A DNA stretch of 64,000 bases from Candidatus Aalborgicola defluviihabitans (GCA_016705575.1 JADIXX010000001.1:682001-746000); one strand, 5' to 3'; shown: positions 26,397-36,703, counted from the stretch's first letter. Numbers and translations: made by a program. Notes: generated by a model not told the origin, from the sequence alone.

Positions 26397-28220
26397 TTAC
26401 GCCATCAGAAAGCTGCTCGCCTTCATTTGCATCACGCTGCGGGCAGGAGCCAGCGCCGCGCTGTAGTGGGCGTCGGCGCGCGGCAGCAAACGTGCGAAGT
26501 AGAACTCTGCCGTCTGGATTTTGGCAGTGTAAAACTCGGCCGACTCTTTGCCTGTGCCGCTCGCCAGCAGTTCAGTGGCCTTGGCGGCCTGCAGTGCCCA
26601 GAAATAGCCCATCATCACAAAACCGCTGTACATCAGGTAGTCCACGCTGGACGAACCCACCTGCTCGCGGTCTTTGGAGGCGCGCAGCATGATTAGCGTG
26701 GTCAGCAGGTTCCACTGGGCCGTGCGGCGCACCAGAGTGCGCGCCATGCCGCCGATCGGCCCCCGATTGAGCGCATGTGGCTTGGCAAAACGCAGCACCG
26801 TGCCGCTGAAATCACGTACGCATTTGCCTTTGGAACCCAAAAGAACCTTGCGGCCCAGCAGATCCAACGCCTGAATGCCGGTGGTGCCTTCGTACAGGGT
26901 GGAGATGCGGGCGTCGCGGGCAATTTGCTCCATGCCGTGTTCGCCAATGTAGCCATGCCCGCCAAAAACCTGCATGCCCAGGTTGGCCGCCTCCAGACCC
27001 ATTTCTGTCAAAAAGCCTTTGAGAATGGGCGTATAGAAACCCAACTCATTGTCAAATTTGGCATAAGCAGCCTGGTCACCGGTCTGCGCAGCCAAAAACA
27101 TCTTGTCGGCAATCTGTGCAGCGGCGTACACCATGGCGCGCCCACCTTCTGCAACAGCTTTTTGTGTGAGCAGCATGCGCCGCACGTCGGGGTGCCAAAT
27201 CAGTGCGTCAGCCACCTGATCCGGCTCTTTCTTGCCGGACAGTGCCCGCATGGAGCGGCGCTCCAGCGCGTAGGGCAAGGCCCCCTGAAACGACAACTCT
27301 GCGTGGGCCACACCCTGGATGGCGGTTCCGATTCGGGCAGTGTTCATGAACGTGAACATGGCCTCGAGGCCCTTGTTGGGTTCACCAATCAGGGTGCCGA
27401 TGGCACCATCAAAGTTCAGCACGGCGGTGGCATTCGCGTTGATGCCCATTTTGTGCTCCAGCGAGCCGGTGTTCACGCCATTGCGCGCACCCACAGTGCC
27501 GTCAGCCGCGACCACCCACTTGGGTACCACAAACAGCGAGATGCCACGGGTACCGGCCGGTGCGCCAGGCAGACGCGCCAACACGATGTGAATGATGTTT
27601 TCGGCCAGATCGTGATCACCGGACGAGATAAAAATCTTGGTCCCAGTGAGCACGTAGCTGCCATTTGGCTGCGGTTCGGCCCGGGTTTTGATTTGCCCCA
27701 GGTCAGTACCACATTGCGGTTCGGTCAGGCACATGGTGCCCGACCATTCGCCCGACACCAGGTGCGGCAGGTACCGCGATTTGATGCTGTCAGTGCCGTA
27801 TTGCAACAGCGTGTTGATACAGCCAATACTCAGGCCGGGGTACATGGTGAATGCCCAATTGGCCGCCCCCATCATTTCGGACTTGAACAAATTCAACGAC
27901 ATCGGCAGGCCCTGGCCACCGTATTCCTCCGGGAACGACAGGCCCTGCCAGCCACCTGCCACAAACTGGGCGTACGCCTCCTTGAAACCCTTGGGCGTTG
28001 TGACCACACCATCGTTCAGGTGGCAGCCCTCTTTGTCGCCGGATGCATTCAGGGGCGCCAGCACCTCTTCACACAAGGTCGCAGCGCCTTCCAAAATGGC
28101 GTCCACCATCTCAGGTGTTGCATCTGCGCCATTGGGCAAACTGCTGTAGTGCGCTGGGTAGTCAAGCACCTCATTGATCAAAAAGCGCATATCGCGCAGG
28201 GGGGCTTTGTACTGGTGCAT
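26397..28220 (-). CDS. Acyl-CoA dehydrogenase with C-terminal extension
   Basis: A 607-aa FAD-dependent dehydrogenase of the long AcdA/DmdC-like group, catalysing the first step of beta-oxidation. Visible are CLTEPQCGTDLGQIKT and the flavin-binding GTKIFISSGDHD, the Glu-containing ARDARISTLYEGTTGIQALD near the C-terminus, and a family-specific C-terminal domain. ATG 28220. It is the last gene of the operon with thiolase, MaoC and FabG-like genes (spacing 5, 28 and 2 bp). The 190 bp before purL contain nothing I recognise. Confidence 0.92.
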   Translation of the reverse strand: MHQYKAPLRDMRFLINEVLDYPAHYSSLPNGADATPEMVDAILEGAATLCEEVLAPLNASGDKEGCHLNDGVVTTPKGFKEAYAQFVAGGWQGLSFPEEYGGQGLPMSLNLFKSEMMGAANWAFTMYPGLSIGCINTLLQYGTDSIKSRYLPHLVSGEWSGTMCLTEPQCGTDLGQIKTRAEPQPNGSYVLTGTKIFISSGDHDLAENIIHIVLARLPGAPAGTRGISLFVVPKWVVAADGTVGARNGVNTGSLEHKMGINANATAVLNFDGAIGTLIGEPNKGLEAMFTFMNTARIGTAIQGVAHAELSFQGALPYALERRSMRALSGKKEPDQVADALIWHPDVRRMLLTQKAVAEGGRAMVYAAAQIADKMFLAAQTGDQAAYAKFDNELGFYTPILKGFLTEMGLEAANLGMQVFGGHGYIGEHGMEQIARDARISTLYEGTTGIQALDLLGRKVLLGSKGKCVRDFSGTVLRFAKPHALNRGPIGGMARTLVRRTAQWNLLTTLIMLRASKDREQVGSSSVDYLMYSGFVMMGYFWALQAAKATELLASGTGKESAEFYTAKIQTAEFYFARLLPRADAHYSAALAPARSVMQMKASSFLMA

Positions 28221-28225
28221 GGGGA

Positions 28226-29518
28226 TTACCTCTCAATGATGGCCACAACACCCTGCCCGCCAGCTGCGCAGATAGAAATCAGGCCACGGCCCGACCCCTT
28301 TTGCGCCAGCATCTTGGCCAGCGTGGCCACAATGCGCCCACCGGTGGCAGCAAAGGGGTGGCCAGCGGCGAGCGAACTGCCGTTGACGTTGAGCTTCTTC
28401 ATGTCAATCTTGCCCAGAGGTTTGGACAGGCCCAATTGTTCTTTGCAGAAGGTCTTGTCTTGCCAGGCGCTCAGGGTGCACAGCACCTGGGCGGCAAAGG
28501 CTTCGTGGATTTCGTAGTAATCAAAATCCTGCAGCGTCAGGCCCGCGCGCGCCAGCATGCGCGGCACGGCGTAGGCAGGTGCCATCAAGAGGCCTTCCTT
28601 TTTGTCAAAGAAGTCCACGGCAGCCACTTCGCTAAAGGTCAGGTAAGCCAACACTGGCAGGTTGTGCGCGGCGGCCCATTCTTCGCTGGCCAGCAGCACG
28701 GCAGAGGCACCATCTGTCAGCGGTGTGGAATTGCCGGCGGTCAACGTGCCTTGGCCGGGAGCAACTTTTTTGTCGAACACCGGCTTGAGGCTGCGCAGCT
28801 TCTCAATACTGAGGTCGGCACGCAAGTTGTTGTCTTTGGTGACACCCTTGAACGGCGTCATCAAGTCGGTGAAAAAGCCGTTGTCATAGGCTTGCGCCAG
28901 GTTGTGGTGGCTCTTGAACGCCAGTTCATCCTGGGCTTCGCGGGGAATGCCCCACTCGCGCGCCATTTGTTCGGCGTGCTCGCCCATGGACAAGCCGGTG
29001 CGCGGCTCGCCATTGCGCGGCAACGAAGGTTGCACCAGCATGGCGGGGCGGATGCGTGCAGCAACGGCGAGGCGCTGGGCAGCCGTCTTGGCGCGGGACA
29101 GATCCAGTAGGATTCTGCGCAGCTTTTCGTTCAGGGCAATGGGTGCGTCAGACGTAGTGTCCACACCGCCAGCAATACCGCATTCGATATGACCCAAGGC
29201 GATCTTGTTGGCGACGATCATGGCGGCTTCCAGACCCGTGCCACAAGCCTGCTGAATGTCAAACGCCGGGGTTTCGCGGGCCAGTGTGGTGGACAGCACG
29301 CTTTCGCGGACCAGATTGAAATCACGTGAATGCTTCATGACCGCACCAGCCACCACATCACCCATGCGCTCGCCGTGCAGGTTGAAGCGGTCTACCAGGC
29401 CTTGCAGCGTGGCGGTCAGCATTTCATGGTTGGATGCCTGGGAATAGACGGTGTTAGAGCGGGCAAAAGGAATGCGGTTGCCGCCCAGAATGGCGACGCG
29501 ACGAATAGTGGAGTTCAT
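28226..29518 (-). CDS. Acetyl-CoA C-acyltransferase (thiolase, FadI-type)
   Basis: A 430-aa thiolase that cleaves 3-ketoacyl-CoA. The nucleophile is in IQQACGTGLEAA, the catalytic His in EIHEAFAAQVL and NGSSLAAGHPFAATGGR, and the second Cys in SICAAGGQG. The length and the N-terminal sequence VAILGGNRIPFARSN point to the FadI rather than PhaA subgroup. ATG 29518. Cotranscribed with the flanking genes. Confidence 0.93.
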   Translation of the reverse strand: MNSTIRRVAILGGNRIPFARSNTVYSQASNHEMLTATLQGLVDRFNLHGERMGDVVAGAVMKHSRDFNLVRESVLSTTLARETPAFDIQQACGTGLEAAMIVANKIALGHIECGIAGGVDTTSDAPIALNEKLRRILLDLSRAKTAAQRLAVAARIRPAMLVQPSLPRNGEPRTGLSMGEHAEQMAREWGIPREAQDELAFKSHHNLAQAYDNGFFTDLMTPFKGVTKDNNLRADLSIEKLRSLKPVFDKKVAPGQGTLTAGNSTPLTDGASAVLLASEEWAAAHNLPVLAYLTFSEVAAVDFFDKKEGLLMAPAYAVPRMLARAGLTLQDFDYYEIHEAFAAQVLCTLSAWQDKTFCKEQLGLSKPLGKIDMKKLNVNGSSLAAGHPFAATGGRIVATLAKMLAQKGSGRGLISICAAGGQGVVAIIER

Positions 29519-29546
29519 GGTTGGGATTCGTTTCAACAAAAAGGGG

Positions 29547-30407
29547 TTAGTAGCTGAGCTGGCCACGCAAATGGGGTTTTTGGCCCTTGGCATCGCGCAC
29601 TTCAAAGAAGGCGCCATCGTCAGAGCGGGCGCTCCACAAGGAAGCGCGGCCTGGCAGGTACAAGGGTGTCTTGAATTCCACTGCCAGGGTGCCTTGCTCC
29701 AACGGCGTAGACGGCAGCAAGCAGGACAGCGCGCGGGCATTGGTCCACATGCCGTGGGCAATCGCACGTTTAAACCCGAACAGCTTGGCCGAAAGCGCCG
29801 ACATATGGATAGGGTTGCGATCGCCCGACACTGCACCGTAGCGACGGCCGATGTCCGCGGTGGCACCAAATTCGGTCTGACAGGACAGCGGCGCGTCGGC
29901 AACAATTTGACTGGCGTACGGGGCGCCGGTGGTCTCCTTGACACCGACACGCAACAGGCTTTGGGTCGCAGACCACGCCAATTCGTCACCGCGCAGAATG
30001 CGCAAGTCCAACGTAAAGACCTGTCCCTTTTCGTGGGCCAACAACTGTCCAGGAGACATCTCCACCCGCACCACGTCACCCGCATGCAAAGCGCTGCGTT
30101 GGGTAATGGTGTTGGCCAAATGCACCGTGCCCATGGCAGGCCAGGGGCATTCGGGTGAACACATATAGGCCGTGACCAGCGGAAAGGTGAGCAACTGCGG
30201 GTATATCAGCGGCACACCCTGAGCCAACTTGAAACCGCACAGGGCCGAGTACTGGCCGATATGCTGGGCATTGAGTTCCACGCGCGGCAAAACCAGTTCT
30301 ACCGGCGGCAGGCTCTTGACCAATCCGGGACGCTTGGCGCCAGTGCCCAGTGCGCGGAAGAATGTGGCAGCCAGACTCGGGGTATCGGTTACTTCAATGG
30401 TTGCCAT
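29547..30407 (-). CDS. MaoC-type double-hotdog (R)-enoyl-CoA hydratase
   Basis: A 286-aa protein. Two hotdog repeats are suggested by length; the second carries the hydratase motif YGAVSGDRNPIHMSALSAK with the catalytic Asp-His pair (D..NPIH) and GMWTNARAL. The first half lacks that motif, as in other double-hotdog MaoC proteins. ATG 30407 (MATIEVTDTP) follows the FabG-like gene by 2 bp. It hydrates 2-enoyl-CoA; the (R)-stereochemistry is family knowledge. Confidence 0.9.
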   Translation of the reverse strand: MATIEVTDTPSLAATFFRALGTGAKRPGLVKSLPPVELVLPRVELNAQHIGQYSALCGFKLAQGVPLIYPQLLTFPLVTAYMCSPECPWPAMGTVHLANTITQRSALHAGDVVRVEMSPGQLLAHEKGQVFTLDLRILRGDELAWSATQSLLRVGVKETTGAPYASQIVADAPLSCQTEFGATADIGRRYGAVSGDRNPIHMSALSAKLFGFKRAIAHGMWTNARALSCLLPSTPLEQGTLAVEFKTPLYLPGRASLWSARSDDGAFFEVRDAKGQKPHLRGQLSY

Positions 30408-30409
30408 CG

Positions 30410-31819
30410 TTATGCTCCCAACAGGCTTTGTCCGCACACGCGCACCACGTTGCCCGTCAGGCCCGCCGATGCGGGCGAAGCAAACCAGGCAATGGTTTCA
30501 GCCACATCCACGGGCTGCCCGCCCTGCCCCATGGAATTCATGCGCCGACCTGCCTCGCGGATCGCAAAGGGCACGGCGGCAGTCATTTGTGTTTCAATAA
30601 AGCCCGGCGCCACCGCATTGATGGTGATGCCCTTCTGTGCCAGCACCGGTGCCATGCTCTGCACCATGCCGATGACGCCGGCCTTGGAGAACGCGTAGTT
30701 GGTCTGCCCCAGGTTGCCGGCAATGCCGGAGATAGACGACACGCAAACAATGCGTCCGCCAGCCTTGAGCACACCCGACTCCACCAGTGCGTCGTTGATG
30801 CGCTCCTGCGTGGATAGGTTGACATTGACAACCGCTTGCCACAGGTGGTCTTTCATGTTGGCAATGGTTTTGTCGCGGGTGATACCCGCGTTGTGCACCA
30901 CCACGTCCCAGCCGCCATCGGCCAGTGCTGCGTTGACCAACGCCTGGGGCGCTTCGGGTGCGCCAATATCCAGTGCCAAGGCTTTGGCACCCAGGCGCTG
31001 GGCAATTTCATCCAACCCGGCCTGCGCTTGGGGAACATCCAGGCAAATCACCTGAGCGCCGTCACGTGCCATCACTTCGGCAATCGATGCACCAATACCG
31101 CGCGACGCGCCAGTAACCAGCACCTTCTTGCCGGCCAGGGGTTGGCTCCAGTCCATCGTTTGCGTAGCCGGGCTGATAGGCAAACCAATGCGTACTACCT
31201 GGGCTGACACATAGGCCGAGCGGGGGGACAGGAAGAAACGCAGTGCACCTTCCAGCTGGTCTTCGGCACCTTCAGCAACGTAAACCAATTGCACGGCAAT
31301 TGCGCGTTTGAGTTCCTTCGCCAAGGCACGGGTCAGTCCCTCAAGCGCACGCTGAACGGTAGCCTGACGCGGTGACACACACGCCTCTGGCGGGCGACCT
31401 AGCACCACAACCCGGCCACAAGACAGGATGGACCGCGCAGCGTCGTGGAAAAAATTGTAAATTGCGTCAGACTGATTGCTGTCGGTCAGGCCGGTGGCGT
31501 CAAACACCAGTGCTTTCACCTTTTCACCGGGCTGGTCATCTGTGCCCCAACGGCCGGTCATCATGCCCAGTGGATTGGCAAGACCCATCCATTGCGGCAC
31601 ATCGCGGTGGGCCACAGTTTGCACGCCGATAGACTTGAATACGTGGGCCAGTGCTCCCAATAACTGGGGGTTGGGCCCAGCGCCCACCAGCACGCTGCCG
31701 CGAATCAACGGTTGGCCTGGTTGGTAGCGTTCCAGTGGCACCGGCTGGGGCAAACCCAGCATGGCCGCAATACGGGATCCCAGAGGCGAACTGGTAAAAC
31801 CCAGATATGAATCAGTCAT
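30410..31819 (-). CDS. Large FabG-like 3-oxoacyl reductase (FabG4 type)
   Basis: A 469-aa reductase with two Rossmann parts. The C-terminal ~240 residues form the functional SDR: VTGASRGIGASIAE binds the cofactor, HNAGITRD, the Ser in VSSISGIAG and YAFSKAGV with the catalytic Tyr and Lys. The N-terminal part is a flavodoxin-like pseudodomain, typical of high-molecular-weight FabG. AAAGGAG just before ATG 31819 is a strong ribosome-binding site. First gene of the minus-strand fatty-acid operon, divergent from map over 117 bp. Confidence 0.9.
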   Translation of the reverse strand: MTDSYLGFTSSPLGSRIAAMLGLPQPVPLERYQPGQPLIRGSVLVGAGPNPQLLGALAHVFKSIGVQTVAHRDVPQWMGLANPLGMMTGRWGTDDQPGEKVKALVFDATGLTDSNQSDAIYNFFHDAARSILSCGRVVVLGRPPEACVSPRQATVQRALEGLTRALAKELKRAIAVQLVYVAEGAEDQLEGALRFFLSPRSAYVSAQVVRIGLPISPATQTMDWSQPLAGKKVLVTGASRGIGASIAEVMARDGAQVICLDVPQAQAGLDEIAQRLGAKALALDIGAPEAPQALVNAALADGGWDVVVHNAGITRDKTIANMKDHLWQAVVNVNLSTQERINDALVESGVLKAGGRIVCVSSISGIAGNLGQTNYAFSKAGVIGMVQSMAPVLAQKGITINAVAPGFIETQMTAAVPFAIREAGRRMNSMGQGGQPVDVAETIAWFASPASAGLTGNVVRVCGQSLLGA

Positions 31820-31936
31820 CGAAATCTCCTTTGAGGGCGATGGTACCGACCAACTGGTCATTAGCTTAGAGGGTGCTGCCTAACCGTCAGAAACCGTGTT
31901 TGCGTACAGTGCTTCGCCCTCGGGGATAATTGACCC

Positions 31937-32758
31937 ATGACAATTACCTACAAAGACGCACAAGGCATCGCGGGCATGCGGATTGCTGGTCGCCTGACCT
32001 CCGAAGTGCTGGACTATTTAACTCCGTTTGTGAAGCCTGGTATTACCACCAACCAGATCGACAAACTGGCCCATGACTACATTACCCAAGTGCAAGGCGG
32101 CATTCCTGCACCACTGAACTACACCGGGGGAGGCAGCACGCCCTATCCCAAATCGGTGTGCACTTCGATTAACCACCAAGTCTGCCACGGCATTCCGAAC
32201 GACAAGCCACTCAAAAAGGGCGATATCGTCAATATCGACGTCACGGTGATCAAAGACGGCTGGCATGGCGATTCCAGCCGCATGTACATGGTGGGCGAAG
32301 CATCCATTGCCGCCAAGCGTCTGTGCGCCATCACCTATGACGCGATGTGGCACGGCATCAAAATGGTCAAGCCAGGCATCCACCTCGGCGATATTGGCCA
32401 TGCCATTCAGCAGTTTGCTGAAGGCCACGGTTTTAGCGTGGTGCGGGAGTTTTGCGGGCATGGCATTGGGCGTATTTTTCATGAAGAACCGCAGGTGTTG
32501 CATTACGGCCGCCCCGGAACGCTGGAAAAATTGGTAGAAGGCATGACCTTTACCATTGAACCCATGATCAATGCGGGCAAGAAGGACATCAAAGAGGGAC
32601 CCGAAAAGGATGGCTGGAGCATCGTGACCAAAGACCATTCACTGTCAGCCCAGTGGGAACACACTGTTTTAGTGACCCCCACGGGTTACGAGGTTCTGAC
32701 CGTATCGGCCGGCACACCGCCAACACCCGCGTTTGTGCCGGCACAAGCCAGCACCTGA
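31937..32758 (+). CDS. map: Methionine aminopeptidase type I
   Basis: Removes the initiator Met from new proteins. The five metal ligands are visible: NIDVTV (Asp), HGDSSRM (Asp), CGHGIG (His), FTIEPM (Glu) and QWEHTV (Glu). Length 273 aa including a short C-terminal extension ending PAFVPAQAST. ATG 31937. glnD follows after 26 bp. Confidence 0.95.
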   Translation: MTITYKDAQGIAGMRIAGRLTSEVLDYLTPFVKPGITTNQIDKLAHDYITQVQGGIPAPLNYTGGGSTPYPKSVCTSINHQVCHGIPNDKPLKKGDIVNIDVTVIKDGWHGDSSRMYMVGEASIAAKRLCAITYDAMWHGIKMVKPGIHLGDIGHAIQQFAEGHGFSVVREFCGHGIGRIFHEEPQVLHYGRPGTLEKLVEGMTFTIEPMINAGKKDIKEGPEKDGWSIVTKDHSLSAQWEHTVLVTPTGYEVLTVSAGTPPTPAFVPAQAST

Positions 32759-32784
32759 CAACGACTTCGCCACAGCCTTCAACC

Positions 32785-35379
32785 ATGGCTGACCTACAGG
32801 CACTTCGCGCCGAATACCGAAGCCAAAAAGCACTGCTGTTGCAGGGCATCTCCCGCACCAACGCAACGGGGCGCGATGTGCACAAGACCCTAGCGCGACT
32901 TGCGCAGTTGGCAGATGGGGTGCTCAAACGGCTGTGGGACAAAGCCGGCCTGAACGCCCCCTTTGCATTGCTGGCCGTCGGTGGTTACGGGCGCGGTGAA
33001 CTGTTTCCTTTTTCTGATGTGGATGTGCTGGTCTTGCTGCCGGACGGGTATGACCCCGAAACAGACACGACACTCAAGGCCCGCATTGAAGCCTTTATTG
33101 GCAGTTGCTGGGACGCCGGCCTGGAGATTGGCTCCAGCGTACGCACTTTGAGCAGTTGCCTGGCTGAATCCCACCGGGATGTGACGATACAGACCGCACT
33201 GCTCGAGTGTCGTCTGGTCACCGGTGATGCTGCATTGATGCAGCAATTTCAAGCGGCCTACTCTGCAGCTATGGATCCACAGGCGTTCTTTGTGGCCAAG
33301 ACGCTGGAACTGCGCCAGCGCCACACAAAGTACGAAAACACACCCTACTCCCTGGAGCCCAACTGCAAGGAGTCGCCCGGCGGGTTGCGCGACCTGCAAA
33401 TCATTCTGTGGGTTGCCAAGGCAGCAGGTTACGGCAACAACTGGAATGAACTAGCCGCCAACGGATTGGCTACGCAGTTTGAGGTGCAGCAAATACGGCG
33501 CAATGAATCCGTATTGGTCCGGGTGCGTGCCCGTCTGCACCTGATTGCCAATCGCCGTGAGGATCGGTTGATCTTTGACATGCAGACTGCTGTGGCCGAA
33601 TCCTTCGGCCTTGGCGAGGGCAAGGGCGCATCCAACGGTCGCCCGGTCGTGCGCGCCAGCGAGGCTCTGATGAAGCGCTACTACTGGGCTGCCAAGGCCG
33701 TGGCCCAGCTCAACCAGATCCTGTTGCTCAACATCGAGGAGCGGCTCTACCCGTCTACCCACACACCACACCGCATCAACGACCGCTTCAATGAAAAGGC
33801 CGGGATGGTTGATGTGGTTAGTGACGACCTGTACGAGCGTGAACCCCATGCCATTTTGGAAACCTTTCTGGTTTACCAAACCAACCTGGGCCTCAAGGGT
33901 TTGTCCGCACGTACCTTGCGAGCCCTGTACAACGCTCGCAATCTGATGGATGCTGGCTTTCGACGCGACCCCGTCAACCGTGAGACGTTCAACAAAATTC
34001 TGATGGAGCCGACAGGCATTACGCATGCGATGCGGCTCATGAACCAGACCTCGGTGCTGGGGCGCTACTTGTGGGTGTTTCGCCGGATCGTTGGGCAGAT
34101 GCAGCACGACCTGTTCCACGTCTATACGGTGGACCAACACATCCTCATGGTGTTGCGCAACATGCGCAGATTCTTCATTGTGGAGTACGCGCACGAGTAC
34201 CCATTCTGCTCACAACTCGCCAGTGGTTGGGACAAGCCATGGCTGTTGTACGTGGCGGCCCTATTCCACGATATTGCCAAAGGCCGTGGTGGTGACCATT
34301 CAGAACTGGGTACGGTAGAGGTACGGCGCTTTTGCAAACAGCACGGCTTTGCGGCAGAAGACACCCAACTCATTGAATTCGTGGTGCGCGAGCACCTGAC
34401 CATGAGCCGCATCGCCCAAAAGTCCGATCTGAGCGATCCACAAACCATTCTCGATTTCGCCAAGCGGGTGGGTAACGAGCGCCAGCTGACCGCCCTCTAC
34501 CTGCTAACCGTGGCAGACATCCGCGGCACCTCACCCAAGGTCTGGAACGCCTGGAAGGGCAAGTTGCTGGAAGATCTATACCGCCTGACCAGCCGCGCCC
34601 TCGGTGGCCACGCCCCCGATCCAGACGCTGAAGTGGAGGCTCGCAAGCGCGAGGCCTTGGTACTGGTCAACATGCACTCCCTGCCCTTTGAGGCCCACAA
34701 GCCGCTGTGGGACACGCTGGACGTGGGTTACTTTATGCGCCACGATGCGTCCGATATTGCCTGGCATACGCGCCAACTCTCCCGGCTGGTGGGTACCGGC
34801 AAGGCCGTGGTACGGGCACGCCGTTCGCCCGTCGGAGAAGGACTGCAGGTGCTGGTCTACACCCCGGATCAAAGTGACCTTCTGGCCCGGATCTGCGGCT
34901 ACTTTGACCAACGCAGCTTCAGCATTCTGGATGCGCGCATCCATACCGCCAGGAATGGCTACGCGCTCGACACCTTCCAGGTCATCACATCGGCCGCTCC
35001 GGAAGAATACCGCGAGATCACCAGCTTGCTGGAAAACGATTTGGCAAAAGTAATTACCGTGGCCGGCCCCTTGCCTGCACCCAGCCGGGGCCGGGTGTCA
35101 CGCCGGGTCAAAAGTTTTCCTATAGCGCCACGCGTCACACTGACGCCGGACGAAAAGGGCCAGCGATGGCTGCTAAACGTCTCGGCCAGCGACCGTGTCG
35201 GTTTGCTCTACAACATTGCCCTGGTACTGGCGCGCCACCATCTCAATCTGCAACTGGCAAAGGTCGCTACGCTAGGCGAACGGGTGGAAGACACCTTTTT
35301 GATCGATGGTCCCGAACTGCAAAGCAACAGGAAGCAGATCGAAATCGAAACCGAGTTGCTCGAAGCGCTGTCCGGATAA
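32785..35379 (+). CDS. glnD: Bifunctional uridylyltransferase/uridylyl-removing enzyme
   Basis: An 864-aa nitrogen sensor that uridylylates PII proteins. In order: the nucleotidyltransferase motif VGGYGRGELFPFSDVDVLVL near residue 60, an HD phosphohydrolase motif ALFHDIAKGRGGDHSELG around residue 495, and two C-terminal ACT domains (RSPVGEGLQVLVYTPDQSDL and WLLNVSASDRVGLLYNIALV) that bind glutamine. ATG 32785; the frame is open further upstream into map but no better start is seen. The map-glnD order is common in beta- and gammaproteobacteria. Confidence 0.96.
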   Translation: MADLQALRAEYRSQKALLLQGISRTNATGRDVHKTLARLAQLADGVLKRLWDKAGLNAPFALLAVGGYGRGELFPFSDVDVLVLLPDGYDPETDTTLKARIEAFIGSCWDAGLEIGSSVRTLSSCLAESHRDVTIQTALLECRLVTGDAALMQQFQAAYSAAMDPQAFFVAKTLELRQRHTKYENTPYSLEPNCKESPGGLRDLQIILWVAKAAGYGNNWNELAANGLATQFEVQQIRRNESVLVRVRARLHLIANRREDRLIFDMQTAVAESFGLGEGKGASNGRPVVRASEALMKRYYWAAKAVAQLNQILLLNIEERLYPSTHTPHRINDRFNEKAGMVDVVSDDLYEREPHAILETFLVYQTNLGLKGLSARTLRALYNARNLMDAGFRRDPVNRETFNKILMEPTGITHAMRLMNQTSVLGRYLWVFRRIVGQMQHDLFHVYTVDQHILMVLRNMRRFFIVEYAHEYPFCSQLASGWDKPWLLYVAALFHDIAKGRGGDHSELGTVEVRRFCKQHGFAAEDTQLIEFVVREHLTMSRIAQKSDLSDPQTILDFAKRVGNERQLTALYLLTVADIRGTSPKVWNAWKGKLLEDLYRLTSRALGGHAPDPDAEVEARKREALVLVNMHSLPFEAHKPLWDTLDVGYFMRHDASDIAWHTRQLSRLVGTGKAVVRARRSPVGEGLQVLVYTPDQSDLLARICGYFDQRSFSILDARIHTARNGYALDTFQVITSAAPEEYREITSLLENDLAKVITVAGPLPAPSRGRVSRRVKSFPIAPRVTLTPDEKGQRWLLNVSASDRVGLLYNIALVLARHHLNLQLAKVATLGERVEDTFLIDGPELQSNRKQIEIETELLEALSG

Positions 35380-35434
35380 TGCAGAAAAACCTGCAATACT
35401 TCCATTGGACTGCGCGCCGCAGCCACCAGGGAAA

Positions 35435-36703
35435 TCAGTCGCCGGTTTGCCCCGGACTTCGAACAACACTATTGCGCCCGCCCTGCTGCGCACGGTAAAA
35501 GGCCTGGTGCAGCCGCTGCAGCAGAGTGCCAACATCAGCACCATTGTCCGGAAAAGCCGCAATGCCGGCCGACAGCGTTACCGGAATGGTGTACCCGCCA
35601 TGTTCCACGGCCGATTCACTCAGGGCCAGGCGCCAGGTTTCGGCCCGCTGCTGCGCGTCGTCCAGGCCCATCAAGGGGCAGACCACCAGGAACTCCTTGT
35701 TCCCATAGCGGCAAAAAATATCACTGTCACGTGCTCCCAGGTTCAAGATCAAGGACAAAGCCTGCAACACCGCATCGCCGCCGGCGTGGCCGTGGGACTC
35801 ATTAATCGTCTTGAAATGGTCCACACCTACCAAAATGAGCGAGAGCGGGTATCCCTCGCGCCGCGCCCTGGAGAGTTCACGTGGAAAGGTTTCATCCAGA
35901 TAGCGGCGGTTATGCAGCCCGGTCAAGGGGTCTCGAAGCGCTTGCTCCTGCAGACTGAGCCGCAGTTGTGCTATTTCCTGCTGTTGGCGGTGAACCTCGC
36001 GTTGGTTTTCTTCCAGCAGTGACTCCATGCGGCCGTGTTCACCCACCGGTCGGGTGATGCCGATATAGCCCACAGTTTGTCCGCTTTGGTTATGAAAAGG
36101 TGCGGCGTGAACCTCTACCCACAGCAAGCGTCCGTTTTGACACACTTGGGGGGCTTCAAATTTCAGAATCGTGTTCTTCTCGCCCCGAGCCACGCTTTCG
36201 CGGCGCCGGGCTAGAACCTGGGCAATGATGGAGCGCCCTTCCTCGGTGAACAAATCTACCAGGGACTGTCCGATAACCGCTTCGCGCGGGCAACCCCGCA
36301 GGTGATAGTCGGCATCGTTGATATAGGTCAGGCGCATCTTGCCGTCGATTTGCCAGACCACGTCCTTGCTTTGGCTCGAAACAAACCCAAACTGCTCCTG
36401 GGCGCTGCGCAGGGTGTTTTTATCATCCATTTGTTCGGTGACGTCCTCTGCGAACGCAACCACTCTGCGCACACTGCCATCGGGGTCGGGCACAGGCACC
36501 AGCCGGTAGCGCATGCTGCGGTCCTGGCTTTGCCCGTCCCAGACTAAAGGCACGCGTTGAGCTACCGCCTGCACCAGTGCGGCGGATTGGGTCAGGGAAT
36601 CCTTAAGTGGCAGCGCAATGGCCACACCGGGGCGGCCATCCATAAATGCCTGCATCGCGCGCTGCGTGGCATCGACGGCAGGTTCAGTGGGTTTTGTAGT
36701 CAT
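35435..36703 (-). CDS. PAS-GGDEF protein with degenerate active site
   Basis: A ~422-aa protein with two PAS-type sensory segments (YRLVPVPDPDGSVRRVVAFA and DVVWQIDGKMRLTYINDAD), a coiled-coil linker (MESLLEENQREVHRQQQ) and a GGDEF domain starting DPLTGLHNRRYLDETF. The catalytic loop reads YGNKEF instead of GG(D/E)EF, so diguanylate cyclase activity is doubtful; it may act as a c-di-GMP or GTP sensor. ATG 36703 (MTTKPTEP) preferred to 36721. Converges with glnD over 55 bp. Confidence 0.87.
   Translation of the reverse strand: MTTKPTEPAVDATQRAMQAFMDGRPGVAIALPLKDSLTQSAALVQAVAQRVPLVWDGQSQDRSMRYRLVPVPDPDGSVRRVVAFAEDVTEQMDDKNTLRSAQEQFGFVSSQSKDVVWQIDGKMRLTYINDADYHLRGCPREAVIGQSLVDLFTEEGRSIIAQVLARRRESVARGEKNTILKFEAPQVCQNGRLLWVEVHAAPFHNQSGQTVGYIGITRPVGEHGRMESLLEENQREVHRQQQEIAQLRLSLQEQALRDPLTGLHNRRYLDETFPRELSRARREGYPLSLILVGVDHFKTINESHGHAGGDAVLQALSLILNLGARDSDIFCRYGNKEFLVVCPLMGLDDAQQRAETWRLALSESAVEHGGYTIPVTLSAGIAAFPDNGADVGTLLQRLHQAFYRAQQGGRNSVVRSPGQTGD

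Noticed and set aside
26775..28517. A 580-codon open frame opposite the acyl-CoA dehydrogenase
   Set aside because: It mirrors a well-conserved dehydrogenase and has shadow-type composition rich in His, Gln and Gly.
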